NCBI GenBank assembly: GCA_910574885.1 | Contig: CAJTDD010000001.1 | Location: 1 to 64,000, forward strand | Length of the DNA: 64,000 bases | Source: Lachnospiraceae bacterium | GTDB lineage: Bacteria; Bacillota; Clostridia; Lachnospirales; Lachnospiraceae | Reading direction: 5' to 3' | Shown: piece after piece, positions 16,744 to 25,526 of the stretch | How positions within the stretch are numbered: the first letter of the stretch is position 1 | Layout: every line of letters begins with the position of its first letter | Notes under the pieces: generated by a model | What the model was told of the DNA's origin: nothing | The model's input: the letters and a program-made list of their open reading frames with translations, nothing else | Database searches by the model: none | Translations under genes and position numbers: made by a program

Positions 16744-17988
16744 ATGACGGTAGAATTTATTTGTGTGGGTACGGAGATTTTGCTGGGGAATATTGTGAAT
16801 ACCAATGCGGCGTATCTGTCTGAACAGTGCGCGGCGCTGGGGCTTTCCTGCTATTACCAGAGTGTGGTGGGGGATAACGAGGAGCGTCTTATGGAGACTG
16901 TGAGGCAGGCTCTTTTAAGGTCGGATATCCTGATTTTGAGCGGTGGGCTTGGACCTACGAAGGACGACTTGACGAAGGAGGTAGTGGCAGAGGTCTTCGG
17001 AAAGAAATTGTATGAGGACGCCCACACGAAGGAGCGGATTGAAGATTATTTCCGACAGGTACACAGTGACCAGGTGACGCCGAACAACTGGAAACAGGCG
17101 ATGGTTCCGGAGGGGGCGAAGGTGGTGGACAACCATAACGGGACGGCCCCGGGACTGATTCTTGAGGAGGACGGGAAGACGGTAATCTTGCTGCCAGGAC
17201 CGCCCAATGAGATAAAGCCCATGTTTGAGCGGGATATTGCGCCTTATCTGAACCGTATGCAGCCGGAGGGCATTTACTCGAAGATGGTGAAGATCTGTTC
17301 TATCGGAGAGAGCAAGGCGGAGACGATGGTGGCCGACTTGATGGATGCCCAGACGAATCCGACGATTGCGCCTTATGCCAAGACGGGAGAAGTGCATTTC
17401 CGTGTCACGGCAAAGGCGGCGGATGAGGAGGAGGCCAAAAGGCTGTTCGCTCCTCTCATGGAGGAATTGTCCCGTAGGTTTGGGGATAAGATTTATACCA
17501 CAGAGGAGGATGTGACCCTTGAGGCGGCAATTGTAAAGCTCCTTGAGGAGCGGAAGATGACCGTGACGACGGCGGAATCCTGTACGGGAGGGCTGCTTGC
17601 CGGCAGGATTACGAATGTCCCTGGGGCTTCTAATGTTTATCAGGAGGGGTACGTTACCTATTCCAATGATGCGAAGGAGCGTCTTCTTGGGGTAAAAAGG
17701 GAGACGTTGATGCAATATGGGGCAGTAAGCCCCCAGACTGCAGAAGAGATGGCCCGCGGCGCAGCGAAGGCGGCAGGTGCGGATGCGGCGCTTAGTGTGA
17801 CCGGGATTGCCGGACCTGGAGGCGGGACGCCGGAGAAGCCGGTGGGGCTTGTATATGTGGGGTGTTTTGTGAAAGGGCATGTCCGGGTGGAGGAGTTCCA
17901 TTTCACAGGAAACCGGGATAAGAACCGGGAGTTTGCCGTGGCAAGGGCACTGACTTTGCTCAGGGAAGAATTGATTGGGGCAAGGTGA
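16744..17988 (+). CDS. cinA: CinA family protein (NMN deamidase/ADP-ribose pyrophosphatase type)
   Basis: Residues 1-170 form the MoaB/MogA-like domain (GTEILLGNIVNTN, SGGLGPTKDDLT) and residues about 255-410 the CinA C-terminal deamidase domain (TAESCTGGLL, SVTGIAGPGGGTPEKPVG). Such proteins deamidate nicotinamide mononucleotide and hydrolyse ADP-ribose; in some bacteria they are expressed with competence genes. It starts three bases after pgsA and is full length at 414 residues. Confidence 0.93.
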   Translation: MTVEFICVGTEILLGNIVNTNAAYLSEQCAALGLSCYYQSVVGDNEERLMETVRQALLRSDILILSGGLGPTKDDLTKEVVAEVFGKKLYEDAHTKERIEDYFRQVHSDQVTPNNWKQAMVPEGAKVVDNHNGTAPGLILEEDGKTVILLPGPPNEIKPMFERDIAPYLNRMQPEGIYSKMVKICSIGESKAETMVADLMDAQTNPTIAPYAKTGEVHFRVTAKAADEEEAKRLFAPLMEELSRRFGDKIYTTEEDVTLEAAIVKLLEERKMTVTTAESCTGGLLAGRITNVPGASNVYQEGYVTYSNDAKERLLGVKRETLMQYGAVSPQTAEEMARGAAKAAGADAALSVTGIAGPGGGTPEKPVGLVYVGCFVKGHVRVEEFHFTGNRDKNREFAVARALTLLREELIGAR

Positions 17989-18071
17989 AAGAGTCTGTCA
18001 GAAGTTGTTTACAAAAGTTAGTACTCCATTCGATTTCTGGCCGGATGGAGTACCAGGTAGGAGGCTTGAAT

Positions 18072-19532
18072 ATGGAAATAAGGATATTGCAGCAGCCGGA
18101 GTTACTTCCGGCGCTGCACCTTGTGTGGGAGGTCTATGCGGATGCCATTGCACCCTCAAGTACCCCGGAAGGTGTGGCTTCGTTTCAGAAGTTTATTAAA
18201 TATGATTATATCAGCCAGGTATGGCAGAGAGGGGAACTGATTTTTTTTGGGGCATATGAGGCTGGGACGCTGTGCGGGACCCTTGCCCTGCGGCCGGACG
18301 GGCACATTGCGCTGTTCTTTGTGGAAAAGGAGCGTCAGGGACAGGGAATCGGGCGCCTTTTGTTCCAGTATGCTTATCAGTATTGTGCTGAGCACCTCCA
18401 CACCGGCAGGCTGACGGTCAATGCGGCGCCTGAGGCTGTGGAAAGATACGTACATATGGGTATGCGGCCTATTTCCGGGGAACAGGAGCGGGAAGGGATT
18501 CGCTATATCCCTATGGAAATGTATGTGAACTTAGGGATGGTGACTCCTAAGAGCCATGGGGCGAAGACTCCTTGGATTGCGCTGGGGGTCTTTGGCGTGG
18601 TCCTTGTTTTAATGCTGACGTTTATTGGAGTCAATGCGTATCGTGAGTTTCGGCGGGGATATGGGTTCGGACACGACTGGACGTATGAGGAACCGGATTA
18701 TGATTATGACTTCGACTATGATTATGATAATGGATTTGGCTCCGAGGAGATTCCGGATGGGTACGGCGGATATGAGGATTCGGAGGAGTTATCAGGAATC
18801 TGGGCAATTCCTGAGATGATTGACGACGGGATAGGATATGAGATTGAAGAGGATACTTATGAATTTTCGGATGATGAAAAACGATCTATGGTGATTCAGT
18901 TCCAGGTGTCGTATCCTAAGGTCAGCGGGCTTTCAGATGCTTCGGTCGAGAAGAAGGTCAATGGTATCTTGAAAGCGCGGGCGATGGAAACGGTGAAGCG
19001 GATCTACGACGACCCTGCGCCGGAGATTAAGGAGAGGGTGATTGGGGAGGAGTATCCCATATTGATGAACTATGTAGATTATAAGGTCTGCTACGCGTCG
19101 AAGGATGTTCTTAGCGTGGTGTATGAGGATTACGGTTATGAGGGCGGTCAGGATTATTATGCCCAGCATCTTCGTACCTGTAATATCAGCCTCAAGGACG
19201 GTAAGGTCTACGAGGTGAAGGATATCGTGGAACTCGGCGATGCATTTATGGAAGATTGGCTTTCACGGATGCGAGGCGAGGCGGAGAATGATGGATTCTT
19301 GGCGGAGGCAGATAAGGAGACTCTGAGGAAGGCTCTGGAAGGGGACAGCCCAAACGGTGTCTACGATGTAAATTTCTTTCTGGATGCCGAAGGGATTGAG
19401 ATTGGGTTCGACTTGAATTATGCCGGGGATGATGAGAATAACCCGGGGTATGTGTGGGTGACTGCGCCGTTTACTTTTGAGGAAATTGATGCGTATGCGT
19501 CGGGCAGTGACTTGTGGAAGAGCTTGAGATAG
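18072..19532 (+). CDS. GNAT acetyltransferase fused through a membrane helix to a DUF4163/RsiV-like domain
   Basis: From ATG 18072 (TAGGAGGC upstream) the protein has 486 residues. Residues 1-150 are a GNAT domain with the acetyl-CoA loop RQGQGIG (88-94). Residues 167-188 are one transmembrane helix. Residues 203-240 are a Tyr/Asp-rich acidic linker. Residues about 250-486 resemble the DUF4163/DUF3298 domains of RsiV and PdaC (YEGGQDYYAQHLRTCNISLKDGK). The layout predicts a cytoplasmic acetyltransferase tied to an outside sensor or binding domain. An in-frame ATG at 17985 overlaps cinA and lacks a binding site. The substrate is unknown. Confidence 0.75.
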   Translation: MEIRILQQPELLPALHLVWEVYADAIAPSSTPEGVASFQKFIKYDYISQVWQRGELIFFGAYEAGTLCGTLALRPDGHIALFFVEKERQGQGIGRLLFQYAYQYCAEHLHTGRLTVNAAPEAVERYVHMGMRPISGEQEREGIRYIPMEMYVNLGMVTPKSHGAKTPWIALGVFGVVLVLMLTFIGVNAYREFRRGYGFGHDWTYEEPDYDYDFDYDYDNGFGSEEIPDGYGGYEDSEELSGIWAIPEMIDDGIGYEIEEDTYEFSDDEKRSMVIQFQVSYPKVSGLSDASVEKKVNGILKARAMETVKRIYDDPAPEIKERVIGEEYPILMNYVDYKVCYASKDVLSVVYEDYGYEGGQDYYAQHLRTCNISLKDGKVYEVKDIVELGDAFMEDWLSRMRGEAENDGFLAEADKETLRKALEGDSPNGVYDVNFFLDAEGIEIGFDLNYAGDDENNPGYVWVTAPFTFEEIDAYASGSDLWKSLR

Positions 19533-19555
19533 GGGTTCGTGGTAAGATGTCTTAT

Positions 19556-19750
19556 GGGGCGTTAGCCCGCCTGCCCGTTGGGGCGGAAGCATTGATGGAT
19601 GCACGAATGATCAGTATGTACGCAGGAGGTGCTTTTTGGCATCTCCTGATGTGCTTTTCGGCGGGATTATGCCGAAAGCGTATACCTTAATGGACGAAGT
19701 CCACCTGCCCCGCTAAGGGGCATGCATTGCGGGATGCCCTTAGGGTATGG
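19556..19750 (-). repeat. Multi-hairpin repeat R1, best copy
   Basis: Read on the minus strand it starts ATACCCTAAGGGCAT, then a CTAAGGGCAT/ATGCCCCTTAG stem, a TGGAC-TTCG-TCCA hairpin, TTAAGGTAT, a CTTTCGGC/GCCGAAAAG stem, a CAGGAGATGCC/AGCACCTCCTG stem and a CCGCC/GGCGG stem. The whole 195 bases are highly structured and carry no gene. It lies directly downstream of the permease gene and could also end that transcript. Confidence 0.6.
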
Positions 19751-19753
19751 GGA

Positions 19754-19859
19754 TTAGAATCGGCGCCTGCACCATTTTTCCAGGAGGCTGATTAAAGAGT
19801 ATAGAAGCATTGCCATAATGCATAGGAGGACGATGCTCATGAGGAGCCAATCCATTTTA
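19754..19859 (-). pseudogene. 3' fragment of the interrupted ABC permease gene
   Basis: Read from the att core, this encodes KMDWLLMSIVLLCI and on to LLEKWCRRRF and TAA, the usual last helix of a NitT/TauT-type permease. It has no start of its own. Joined at the AA/TT core to the fragment ending at 25560, it completes a 265-codon permease in frame. Confidence 0.9.
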
Positions 19860-19894
19860 AATAGGCGTGGGGGCATTCTGATAGAATGTGATAT
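19860..19894 (+). other. Element 1 left attachment site
   Basis: The core AA (19860-19861) is followed inward by TAG, then GGCATTCTGATA (19872-19883) and TGTGATAT (19887-19894). The right end carries the same parts inverted. In the circle these halves would form one palindromic attP with CTA-TT-TAG at its centre (minus-strand reading). Confidence 0.85.
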
Positions 19895-19922
19895 GTACAA
19901 ATGTGGAGGAATCGTTTATAAT
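19894..19922 (+). promoter_or_regulatory. Candidate promoter of the element 1 DUF3990 operon
   Basis: TGTACA (19894-19899), a 17-base spacer and TATAAT (19917-19922). The -35 is weak and lies against the inner att arm, so recombinase binding could affect transcription. Confidence 0.5.
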
Positions 19923-19975
19923 CAGGGGTGTCATATGAGTGATGGAAGAAATTGAATATTTAGGTGGGAGGCAGT

Positions 19976-20677
19976 ATGATAAAGCTGTATCATGGTTCCG
20001 ATCATGTACTGAAATATCCGCAGTATATGGGTGGGAAGGATGATAACGATTACGGGAATGGTTTCTATACAACGGAGTATCCGGAAAGGGCGGAAAGCTG
20101 GGCGGCATTGAATGGAAACCCTAAGAAATCGATTGTCAATATGTATGAACTAAATACGGATGATTTGATGATTTTGGACTTGAATAACTGCGGAGTTTTA
20201 GCATGGATTGCAGAAGTAGCCGCAAACCGCGGAACCACTCAGGAAGCGGCGGCTATTGTCGGGAAACGAATCGTAGCGCGGTATAGGGCGGACACGGCAG
20301 AGTATGACCTGATACAAGGTTATCGTGCGGATGATAGTTATACGCAGGTAATTGAAGCATTTTTGATGAACCAGATCAATGTCTTTGAAGTCGAACATCT
20401 TTTTTATAAAGGGGAATTGGGAAACCAGATTTTTATAAAGTCAGAAAAAGCATTTGAACGGATTCGATGGACCGGGGCGTACGAAGTGGAGTTAAGAGAA
20501 GAAGATAAGAGAGCAGATTTGAATGCGAGGCGTGAGGTGAATCGCTTTCTTAAAGGGAGAATGGAAGCGATTTTGCTGGATGGGTTTCAGGTTCCGGGAA
20601 TTACGGCTCGGTATGCGGTGCAAAATGAGTTAGTTTATCAACAAGAAAGCGGAGGTTATGTCAATGCCGGCTTATGA
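19976..20677 (+). CDS. DUF3990 protein, putative ADP-ribosyltransferase-like toxin
   Basis: The 233-residue protein begins IKLYHGSDHVL and has NDYGNGFYTTEYPERAESWA, the paired His/Tyr motifs that mark DUF3990 (PF13151). The pattern recalls the H-Y arrangement of ARTT-type ADP-ribosyltransferases; that link is my inference. ATG 19976 sits behind GGGAGG; an in-frame GTG at 19964 is less likely. Its last 20 bases overlap the partner gene, and a homologous pair with the same overlap lies in element 2. A toxin-antitoxin-like or defence role is plausible but unproven. Confidence 0.7.
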   Translation: MIKLYHGSDHVLKYPQYMGGKDDNDYGNGFYTTEYPERAESWAALNGNPKKSIVNMYELNTDDLMILDLNNCGVLAWIAEVAANRGTTQEAAAIVGKRIVARYRADTAEYDLIQGYRADDSYTQVIEAFLMNQINVFEVEHLFYKGELGNQIFIKSEKAFERIRWTGAYEVELREEDKRADLNARREVNRFLKGRMEAILLDGFQVPGITARYAVQNELVYQQESGGYVNAGL

Positions 20678-21197
20678 TGTATGCTATTTAGACAGTATGA
20701 TTCAGAAGTCCCGGTATCTTTTTAAGCTGATTGCAAGAAATTGTGAGGATGTCTTTGGTGTAATAAGGGATTATATGAAAGGGGAATACCGGGAACGTAT
20801 GGATGGTGGGAATCCTCTCTATCTGAATAAGACGCCGAAACAGATTTTAGGAAGCTTGGGGATACGTATCAGGGATGAGGATGGTATCAGCGAGGATTAT
20901 GACGAGTTTATTCTGGAATGGATGGCGGATATCTATACTTATATGCAATGGAAATGTAATCTTCCGTCTATGGACATTGTTGGAAAAATACCGCCGGAAG
21001 AATTGTATCTGAAATATCATCCGCTGCATGAGGCTTCGGTTGAGAACGGAGTCGGGAAGTTAAGGGAGATATATTTCAGGGAGGATTGTGTAGGTAGGGA
21101 CGGTAGTATTCCGGATAAAGATGTGAAACGTATGATTTTGGAAAGTTATGACCTTGTGACAGGGAAGAAGAACAAAGTTTCAGAACGAAGGGAGTAA
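20658..21197 (+). CDS. DUF3990 partner protein (no HTH domain)
   Basis: A 179-residue helical protein (YDVCYLDSMIQKSRYLFKLIARN...) homologous to the first 140 residues of the partner at 28077-28712 (YDELYLNDAMRNLGEAF...). Shared marks are the opening, a central WMADIYTYMQWK / WILAFYQWNTGK segment, and LYLKYHPLHEAS / IYKLYPTLHEAA. Unlike its relative it ends without an HTH domain. It overlaps the DUF3990 gene by 20 bases, so the two are probably co-translated. It may be the cognate antitoxin. Confidence 0.6.
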   Translation: MSMPAYDVCYLDSMIQKSRYLFKLIARNCEDVFGVIRDYMKGEYRERMDGGNPLYLNKTPKQILGSLGIRIRDEDGISEDYDEFILEWMADIYTYMQWKCNLPSMDIVGKIPPEELYLKYHPLHEASVENGVGKLREIYFREDCVGRDGSIPDKDVKRMILESYDLVTGKKNKVSERRE

Positions 21198-21203
21198 GGA
21201 AAG

Positions 21204-21629
21204 ATGATGGAAATGTATGAAGATTACGAAGAAGAGAATAGGGAGCTTTTGGATATCTTCCGGGAAGATATGGAGAAAAAGTCATTATCAGAAAAAACAA
21301 TCAGGAAACATATCAATAATGTAAGTTTCTATATCAATGATTTTTTACTTTATGGAGAGCCGGTCTCGGCAATGGACGGATGGAGTTCGATAGGATATTT
21401 CCTTGGTGATTTTTTTATCAGGAAATGTATGTGGTCAACGCCGGGAACGATTAAGAGTACGGCGGCAAGCATCAAGAAATTTTATAAGTGTATGTGTGAT
21501 TGCGGCAAATTGGAGAAAGAAGCATATCAGGATTTATGTGCGATTATTAAGGAAGATATGGAGGAATGGCAGGAAGAATGCGAGATGTATAATGATACAA
21601 GCCAGCCGAATCCATTTGGAATATTCTAA
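21204..21629 (+). CDS. Stand-alone SAM-like (integrase core-binding) domain protein
   Basis: The 141-residue protein has LLDIFREDMEKKSLSEKTIR, HINNVSFYINDFLL and SIKKFYKCMCDCGKLEKE, the helical pattern of the N-terminal core-binding domain of tyrosine recombinases. No catalytic domain (R..HxxR..Y) follows. It could bind DNA and assist excision or regulate the element, but no function is established. It lies six bases after the DUF3990 partner. Confidence 0.55.
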   Translation: MMEMYEDYEEENRELLDIFREDMEKKSLSEKTIRKHINNVSFYINDFLLYGEPVSAMDGWSSIGYFLGDFFIRKCMWSTPGTIKSTAASIKKFYKCMCDCGKLEKEAYQDLCAIIKEDMEEWQEECEMYNDTSQPNPFGIF

Positions 21630-21708
21630 GCATCAAAAAGTTTTTCTGAGAAATTAGGACGGGCTGACAGGGCATATATTAGTAAAAATGCTTTTGGAGG
21701 AGAAACTT

Positions 21709-21876
21709 ATGTCTAGCCGTCCCAAGAAAGCAGCAGAGAAAGAAAGGAACGGTATTCGGAAGGGTGATGCCCGGATTCTGTTACAATTAGCAAATCTTAT
21801 GTTAAAAGATAACCTTATCACCCCGGAAGAAAAAATCCGTCTTACACAGTGCATTCAAAGAGGTGGTTCTAAATGA
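21709..21876 (+). CDS. Small protein translationally coupled to the recombinase
   Basis: The 55-residue protein starts at ATG 21709 behind GGAGGAG. Its basic N-terminus (MSSRPKKAAEKE) is followed by LLQLANLMLKDNLITPEEKIRL, which resembles a SHOCT-like helical motif. Its stop overlaps the recombinase start as ATGA, so it likely controls recombinase translation or partners it. A directionality-factor role is possible but only inferred from position. Confidence 0.6.
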   Translation: MSSRPKKAAEKERNGIRKGDARILLQLANLMLKDNLITPEEKIRLTQCIQRGGSK

Positions 21877-23633
21877 TACGACGTGCGGCAATCTATGCAA
21901 GGTGCAGTACGGAAGAAGTAAGCCAGAAGGATGCATTAAAGAAACAGGTAGATGAAGGTAGGGCGTGTGTCCGCGAAAACGGATGGGTATTGGCTGATAT
22001 TTACGTGGAAAGCCGCTCTGGTACGACGACGAAGGGCAGGAGCGAGTACAACCGTCTCTATGAAGATCTGGCAAGCGACAGGTTTGATATCATTGTGATC
22101 AAATCTCAGGATCGCTTAATGAGGAACACGAAGGACTGGTATTTATTTGTAGACCGACTGCTGACGGAACAGAAAAAACTATATATCTATATCGAGCGGA
22201 AATTCTATACTACAGACGACGCCCTGATTACGGGAATCAAGGCGATTCTGGCAGAGGAATACAGCCGTGAGTTGAGTAAGAAAATCAACAATGCCCACAA
22301 AAACCGGCAGAAACAGAATGGACCGGCGGTCCTGACATCCAATACATATGGATATCGGAAAATGCCGGATAAGAGCGTGGTAATCGTGGAAGAAGAGGCA
22401 AGGGTCAAGCGGCGTATGTATGAACTATGCGCCGCAGGATATGGCAGCAGGAAGATTGCAAACATTCTAAAAGGCGAAGGCATCGTTGGGGCAAATGGGA
22501 ATCCCTTTACGGATTCGGCAATTCTTAGGATGATACAGAATCCACTGAATAAAGGGACGGTTGTAATGAACCGGCTTCATTATGATTTTGAATCAAAACG
22601 GATGATGAAGATGCCAGCGAGCGCGCAATATGTATATGAGAATAAAGTTCCGCCAATCGTATCGGAAGAACTATGGGAACTTGCGAACCGGGAGATTGCC
22701 AGAAGGGCAAAAGCAGTGCGGCGAGGGAGTCCGAAAAGAGGGCGATACCAGGGAAAATCCGGACTCAGCGGCAAGCTGTTCTGTGGATTATGTGGGAATC
22801 CGTATTATCGAAGAATCCGGAAACGAGGGAAAGACCAGTGTGTTATCCACGAATGGAAATGTAAAAAATATTTGGAAACAGGCAGAAGAGAATGCGGCAA
22901 TATTCATCTGGAGGAAGAGACGTTATATGGATTGTTGAGCAAGGTGTGCGAGGAACAATACCGGCCGGACAAAGTGCGGATTATCGAACGTATGATTAGG
23001 ATTTTGAAGGGTGTATTAGTGGAAAAAGATTGTCAGCCGGAACTTGACCGGGAGAACCGGATGAAGGATAAAATATCAGGGCAAATGGATATGCTGGTGG
23101 AAAAATTGTTGGAAGGAGTTATTTCCGATGAGATTTATCGAAGAAAGCAGCGGGAATTAGAACAGAGTTTGTCTGCGGTGGCGGCTGGGATAAAAAGACT
23201 GGAACAACAGAAAGCGAAAGAAAACGGGTTAGAAGATAGGATTGTACAGATTGAAGAGACATTAAAGGCGGGGCAAGCCGTGGAAAAGGCAATTGTGGCT
23301 GGGATGTTAGAAGATGTGGAAAAGATATGGATTTTTCCGGAGCATATGGAGATTGTATTTGGCTTGTATCCGATATCAGAAAAGGAGAATAGGGATACCT
23401 GCCTGAAAATTGAGTATGGGAATCTGTTTGATTATAAAAAGAAAAAGAAGGACGAGCGGGAAGAAATAGTTGGCCTTATGCGGGAAAATCCTGGGATAAC
23501 CGCCGGAAAGATAGCAAGGGAGCTGGGACTTAGCCTGTCCGGGGCGAATTATCGGATTCGCGTGTTGAAGAAGGAAGGGCGGATTCGGTTTCAGGGGCGG
23601 GGAGGGAAAGGTATGTGGGAAATATTAGCATGA
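21873..23633 (+). CDS. Large serine recombinase of element 1
   Basis: The 586-residue protein has a resolvase domain with catalytic S12 in YARCSTEE, a recombinase domain (about 150-280), and a zinc ribbon with C304, C307, C330 and C341. A coiled coil (about 380-460) follows, and a C-terminal winged helix (LMRENPGITAGKIARELGLS). It should catalyse integration at the permease attB using a TT/AA core. The gene lies in the middle of the element rather than at an end. Start ATG 21873 is coupled to the preceding small ORF. Confidence 0.92.
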   Translation: MIRRAAIYARCSTEEVSQKDALKKQVDEGRACVRENGWVLADIYVESRSGTTTKGRSEYNRLYEDLASDRFDIIVIKSQDRLMRNTKDWYLFVDRLLTEQKKLYIYIERKFYTTDDALITGIKAILAEEYSRELSKKINNAHKNRQKQNGPAVLTSNTYGYRKMPDKSVVIVEEEARVKRRMYELCAAGYGSRKIANILKGEGIVGANGNPFTDSAILRMIQNPLNKGTVVMNRLHYDFESKRMMKMPASAQYVYENKVPPIVSEELWELANREIARRAKAVRRGSPKRGRYQGKSGLSGKLFCGLCGNPYYRRIRKRGKDQCVIHEWKCKKYLETGRRECGNIHLEEETLYGLLSKVCEEQYRPDKVRIIERMIRILKGVLVEKDCQPELDRENRMKDKISGQMDMLVEKLLEGVISDEIYRRKQRELEQSLSAVAAGIKRLEQQKAKENGLEDRIVQIEETLKAGQAVEKAIVAGMLEDVEKIWIFPEHMEIVFGLYPISEKENRDTCLKIEYGNLFDYKKKKKDEREEIVGLMRENPGITAGKIARELGLSLSGANYRIRVLKKEGRIRFQGRGGKGMWEILA

Positions 23634-23666
23634 TGTGCTTAAAAGGGAAGAAGGTGCGTGATTTAG

Positions 23667-24770
23667 ATGATTTCTGCTATAGAAATTGACTCTTTTCGAG
23701 GAATAAAGAATTTTAAATTGGAAAATTTATTTCAGATAAATATTTTAACGGGTGGTAATAATTGTGGGAAGACAAGTATTTTAGAAGTATTGGCCAGCTA
23801 TGGGCAGCCAGATGATTTCCGTATGTGGCGCTCGGTCATCCGAAGAAGAGTAGGAAGATTTTCTCCGTATGAAGGACTAACTGATTATGAAGGATTTTCT
23901 AATTTATTTGATATCAATGAAGAAAAAAAATATTTAGGATATAAAATTCAAGAGAATGAAAAATGGACAAAAGTATCACTATTTGCTGATACTATAGAAG
24001 AAGAAATGACAGGGAGAGCGTATAGAAATATACTAAATAAATATTTTGGCGAGGATCAGGAAAATGAGATGTTTGATAGCATTTATCTATTATCCGGACT
24101 AGATATAGAAATTGTAATTGATGAAAAAAGTGTAAATCAGTTTCGTATGTATGATGCAGAGGAAATTGTAAAATTATCACCCCGTAAAATGGATAATAGT
24201 AAGCATACAAAAAATGTTATATATATCTCTCCTTCTTATCATACAGAAAGATACAATTATTTACAGAATATTTTAGATAATCCGGAATTATATGAAGAAA
24301 TCTTAGATATATTAAGAGAATATGATGAAGGCATTATTAGTATTAATTACTCTAATCATTCAAAAACAAGACGAGGTGTATATCAGATTTTGTCCAAATC
24401 CCATCAGAAAGCATTACCCCTGAATGTATATGGAGATGGAATGAAAAAAGCATTGTCATTAATAAGCGCGGCTGTTATGGCTCAAAATGGAATTTTGTTA
24501 TTGGATGAGTTTGAAACAGCAATCCATACGTCTGCAATGGAACAGACGTTTAGATGGATACTGGAAACGTGTAAAAAATTAAATGTCCAGGTTTTTATGA
24601 CTTCTCATAGCAAAGAGGCAATAGATAAAGTGCTAAAATGTGCCCCGGAACTTATGGAGGATATTGCGGTATATACCATGTATAAAGAAAATGAAGAAAT
24701 TTCTGTGAGAAGATTGGGCGCTAAGAAAGCGATTGAGGTTCAGGACGAGATGGGATTGGAGTTAAGATAA
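23667..24770 (+). CDS. AAA (OLD/AAA_21-like) ATPase, probable defence component
   Basis: The 367-residue protein has Walker A GGNNCGKT (29-36), a signature-like YGDGMKKALSL (255-265), Walker B GILLLDE (275-281) and the H-loop TSHS around H314. This is the layout of ATPases in OLD, PARIS (AriA) and AbiL-type systems. It is followed after one base by a TOPRIM-like gene, giving a two-gene operon. The base composition is more AT-rich than the recombinase next to it. A role as the sensing or effector-loading ATPase of an anti-phage system is inferred. Confidence 0.75.
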   Translation: MISAIEIDSFRGIKNFKLENLFQINILTGGNNCGKTSILEVLASYGQPDDFRMWRSVIRRRVGRFSPYEGLTDYEGFSNLFDINEEKKYLGYKIQENEKWTKVSLFADTIEEEMTGRAYRNILNKYFGEDQENEMFDSIYLLSGLDIEIVIDEKSVNQFRMYDAEEIVKLSPRKMDNSKHTKNVIYISPSYHTERYNYLQNILDNPELYEEILDILREYDEGIISINYSNHSKTRRGVYQILSKSHQKALPLNVYGDGMKKALSLISAAVMAQNGILLLDEFETAIHTSAMEQTFRWILETCKKLNVQVFMTSHSKEAIDKVLKCAPELMEDIAVYTMYKENEEISVRRLGAKKAIEVQDEMGLELR

Positions 24771-24771
24771 G

Positions 24772-25509
24772 ATGAAAAATATTATTTTGTGCGAAGGTTC
24801 AACAGATTATGTCTTGTTACAATATTTTATGAGGAAAGTCTACGGATGGGAAGATAAAGGAAAGTCAAATGAGAAATCGAATAGCAGATATTTTAAAAGT
24901 GTACGGACGATGATGAAAGAGAGTGACAGTCTGAGTATCAGGGGATGTGGAGGAGCTAAAAATCTTTTACCGGGATTTCAATATATGGTTGAATATAACA
25001 ATTTGTCGTCAGAATCAGAAGCATTTGACAGGATTGTAATCCTTACAGACCGTGATGATGCGGGGACAGAAGCTGAGTTTTCAAAAAATGTAGAAGATAT
25101 TTTAAATGAAGGGAATGTAAGGATTGATATGAATGTATGTAACGACTGCTGGGTAGAGTGTTATTATCATAATGGCCATGGAAAGGAAATGCGATTTCAG
25201 TTGCTATTGTTAGTGGTTCCTTTTGAAGATACAGGTGCAATGGAGACATTTTTATTAGAAGCCGTTTCTAAAAAAGATAATTATGATGCTGAGATAATAA
25301 CGAAAGGAAATGCATTTATTGACGGTGTTGATTCTGAAAAACGATACTTGTCAAAGAGACGGTACATAACGAAAGCTAAGTTTGACGTATATTTTTCTGT
25401 GAGGACAGCGGCAACACAGTTTGTGGAGAGACAGGATATTTTGAAAAATGTGGAATGGGAAGAATATGCTGCACTGCAGACAGGATTTGCAAAATTAGGA
25501 GATTTATAG
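24772..25509 (+). CDS. TOPRIM-like (DUF3226-like) protein, partner of the AAA ATPase
   Basis: The 245-residue protein has CEGSTD with E8 and D12 at its start and VILTDRDDAGT with D93/D95 in the middle, the E and DxD marks of a TOPRIM fold, as in OLD nucleases, AbiL-type partners and AriB. A METFLLEAVS segment follows near residue 155. It starts one base after the ATPase stop and is the last gene of element 1. It could be a nuclease effector. The exact family (DUF3226, DUF4435 or RloB) cannot be fixed by eye. Confidence 0.65.
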   Translation: MKNIILCEGSTDYVLLQYFMRKVYGWEDKGKSNEKSNSRYFKSVRTMMKESDSLSIRGCGGAKNLLPGFQYMVEYNNLSSESEAFDRIVILTDRDDAGTEAEFSKNVEDILNEGNVRIDMNVCNDCWVECYYHNGHGKEMRFQLLLLVVPFEDTGAMETFLLEAVSKKDNYDAEIITKGNAFIDGVDSEKRYLSKRRYITKAKFDVYFSVRTAATQFVERQDILKNVEWEEYAALQTGFAKLGDL

Positions 25510-25526
25510 AATATATGAATTGAACA

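Noticed and set aside
16915..17901. A 328-codon minus-strand frame
   Set aside because: It is antisense to cinA, lacks a start signal, and has the His/Arg/Pro-rich look of a shadow frame.
23667..25509. A Gabija system
   Set aside because: Gabija has ATPase and TOPRIM in one protein (GajA) with a UvrD-like GajB helicase; here the two functions are in separate genes and no UvrD-like gene lies beside them.
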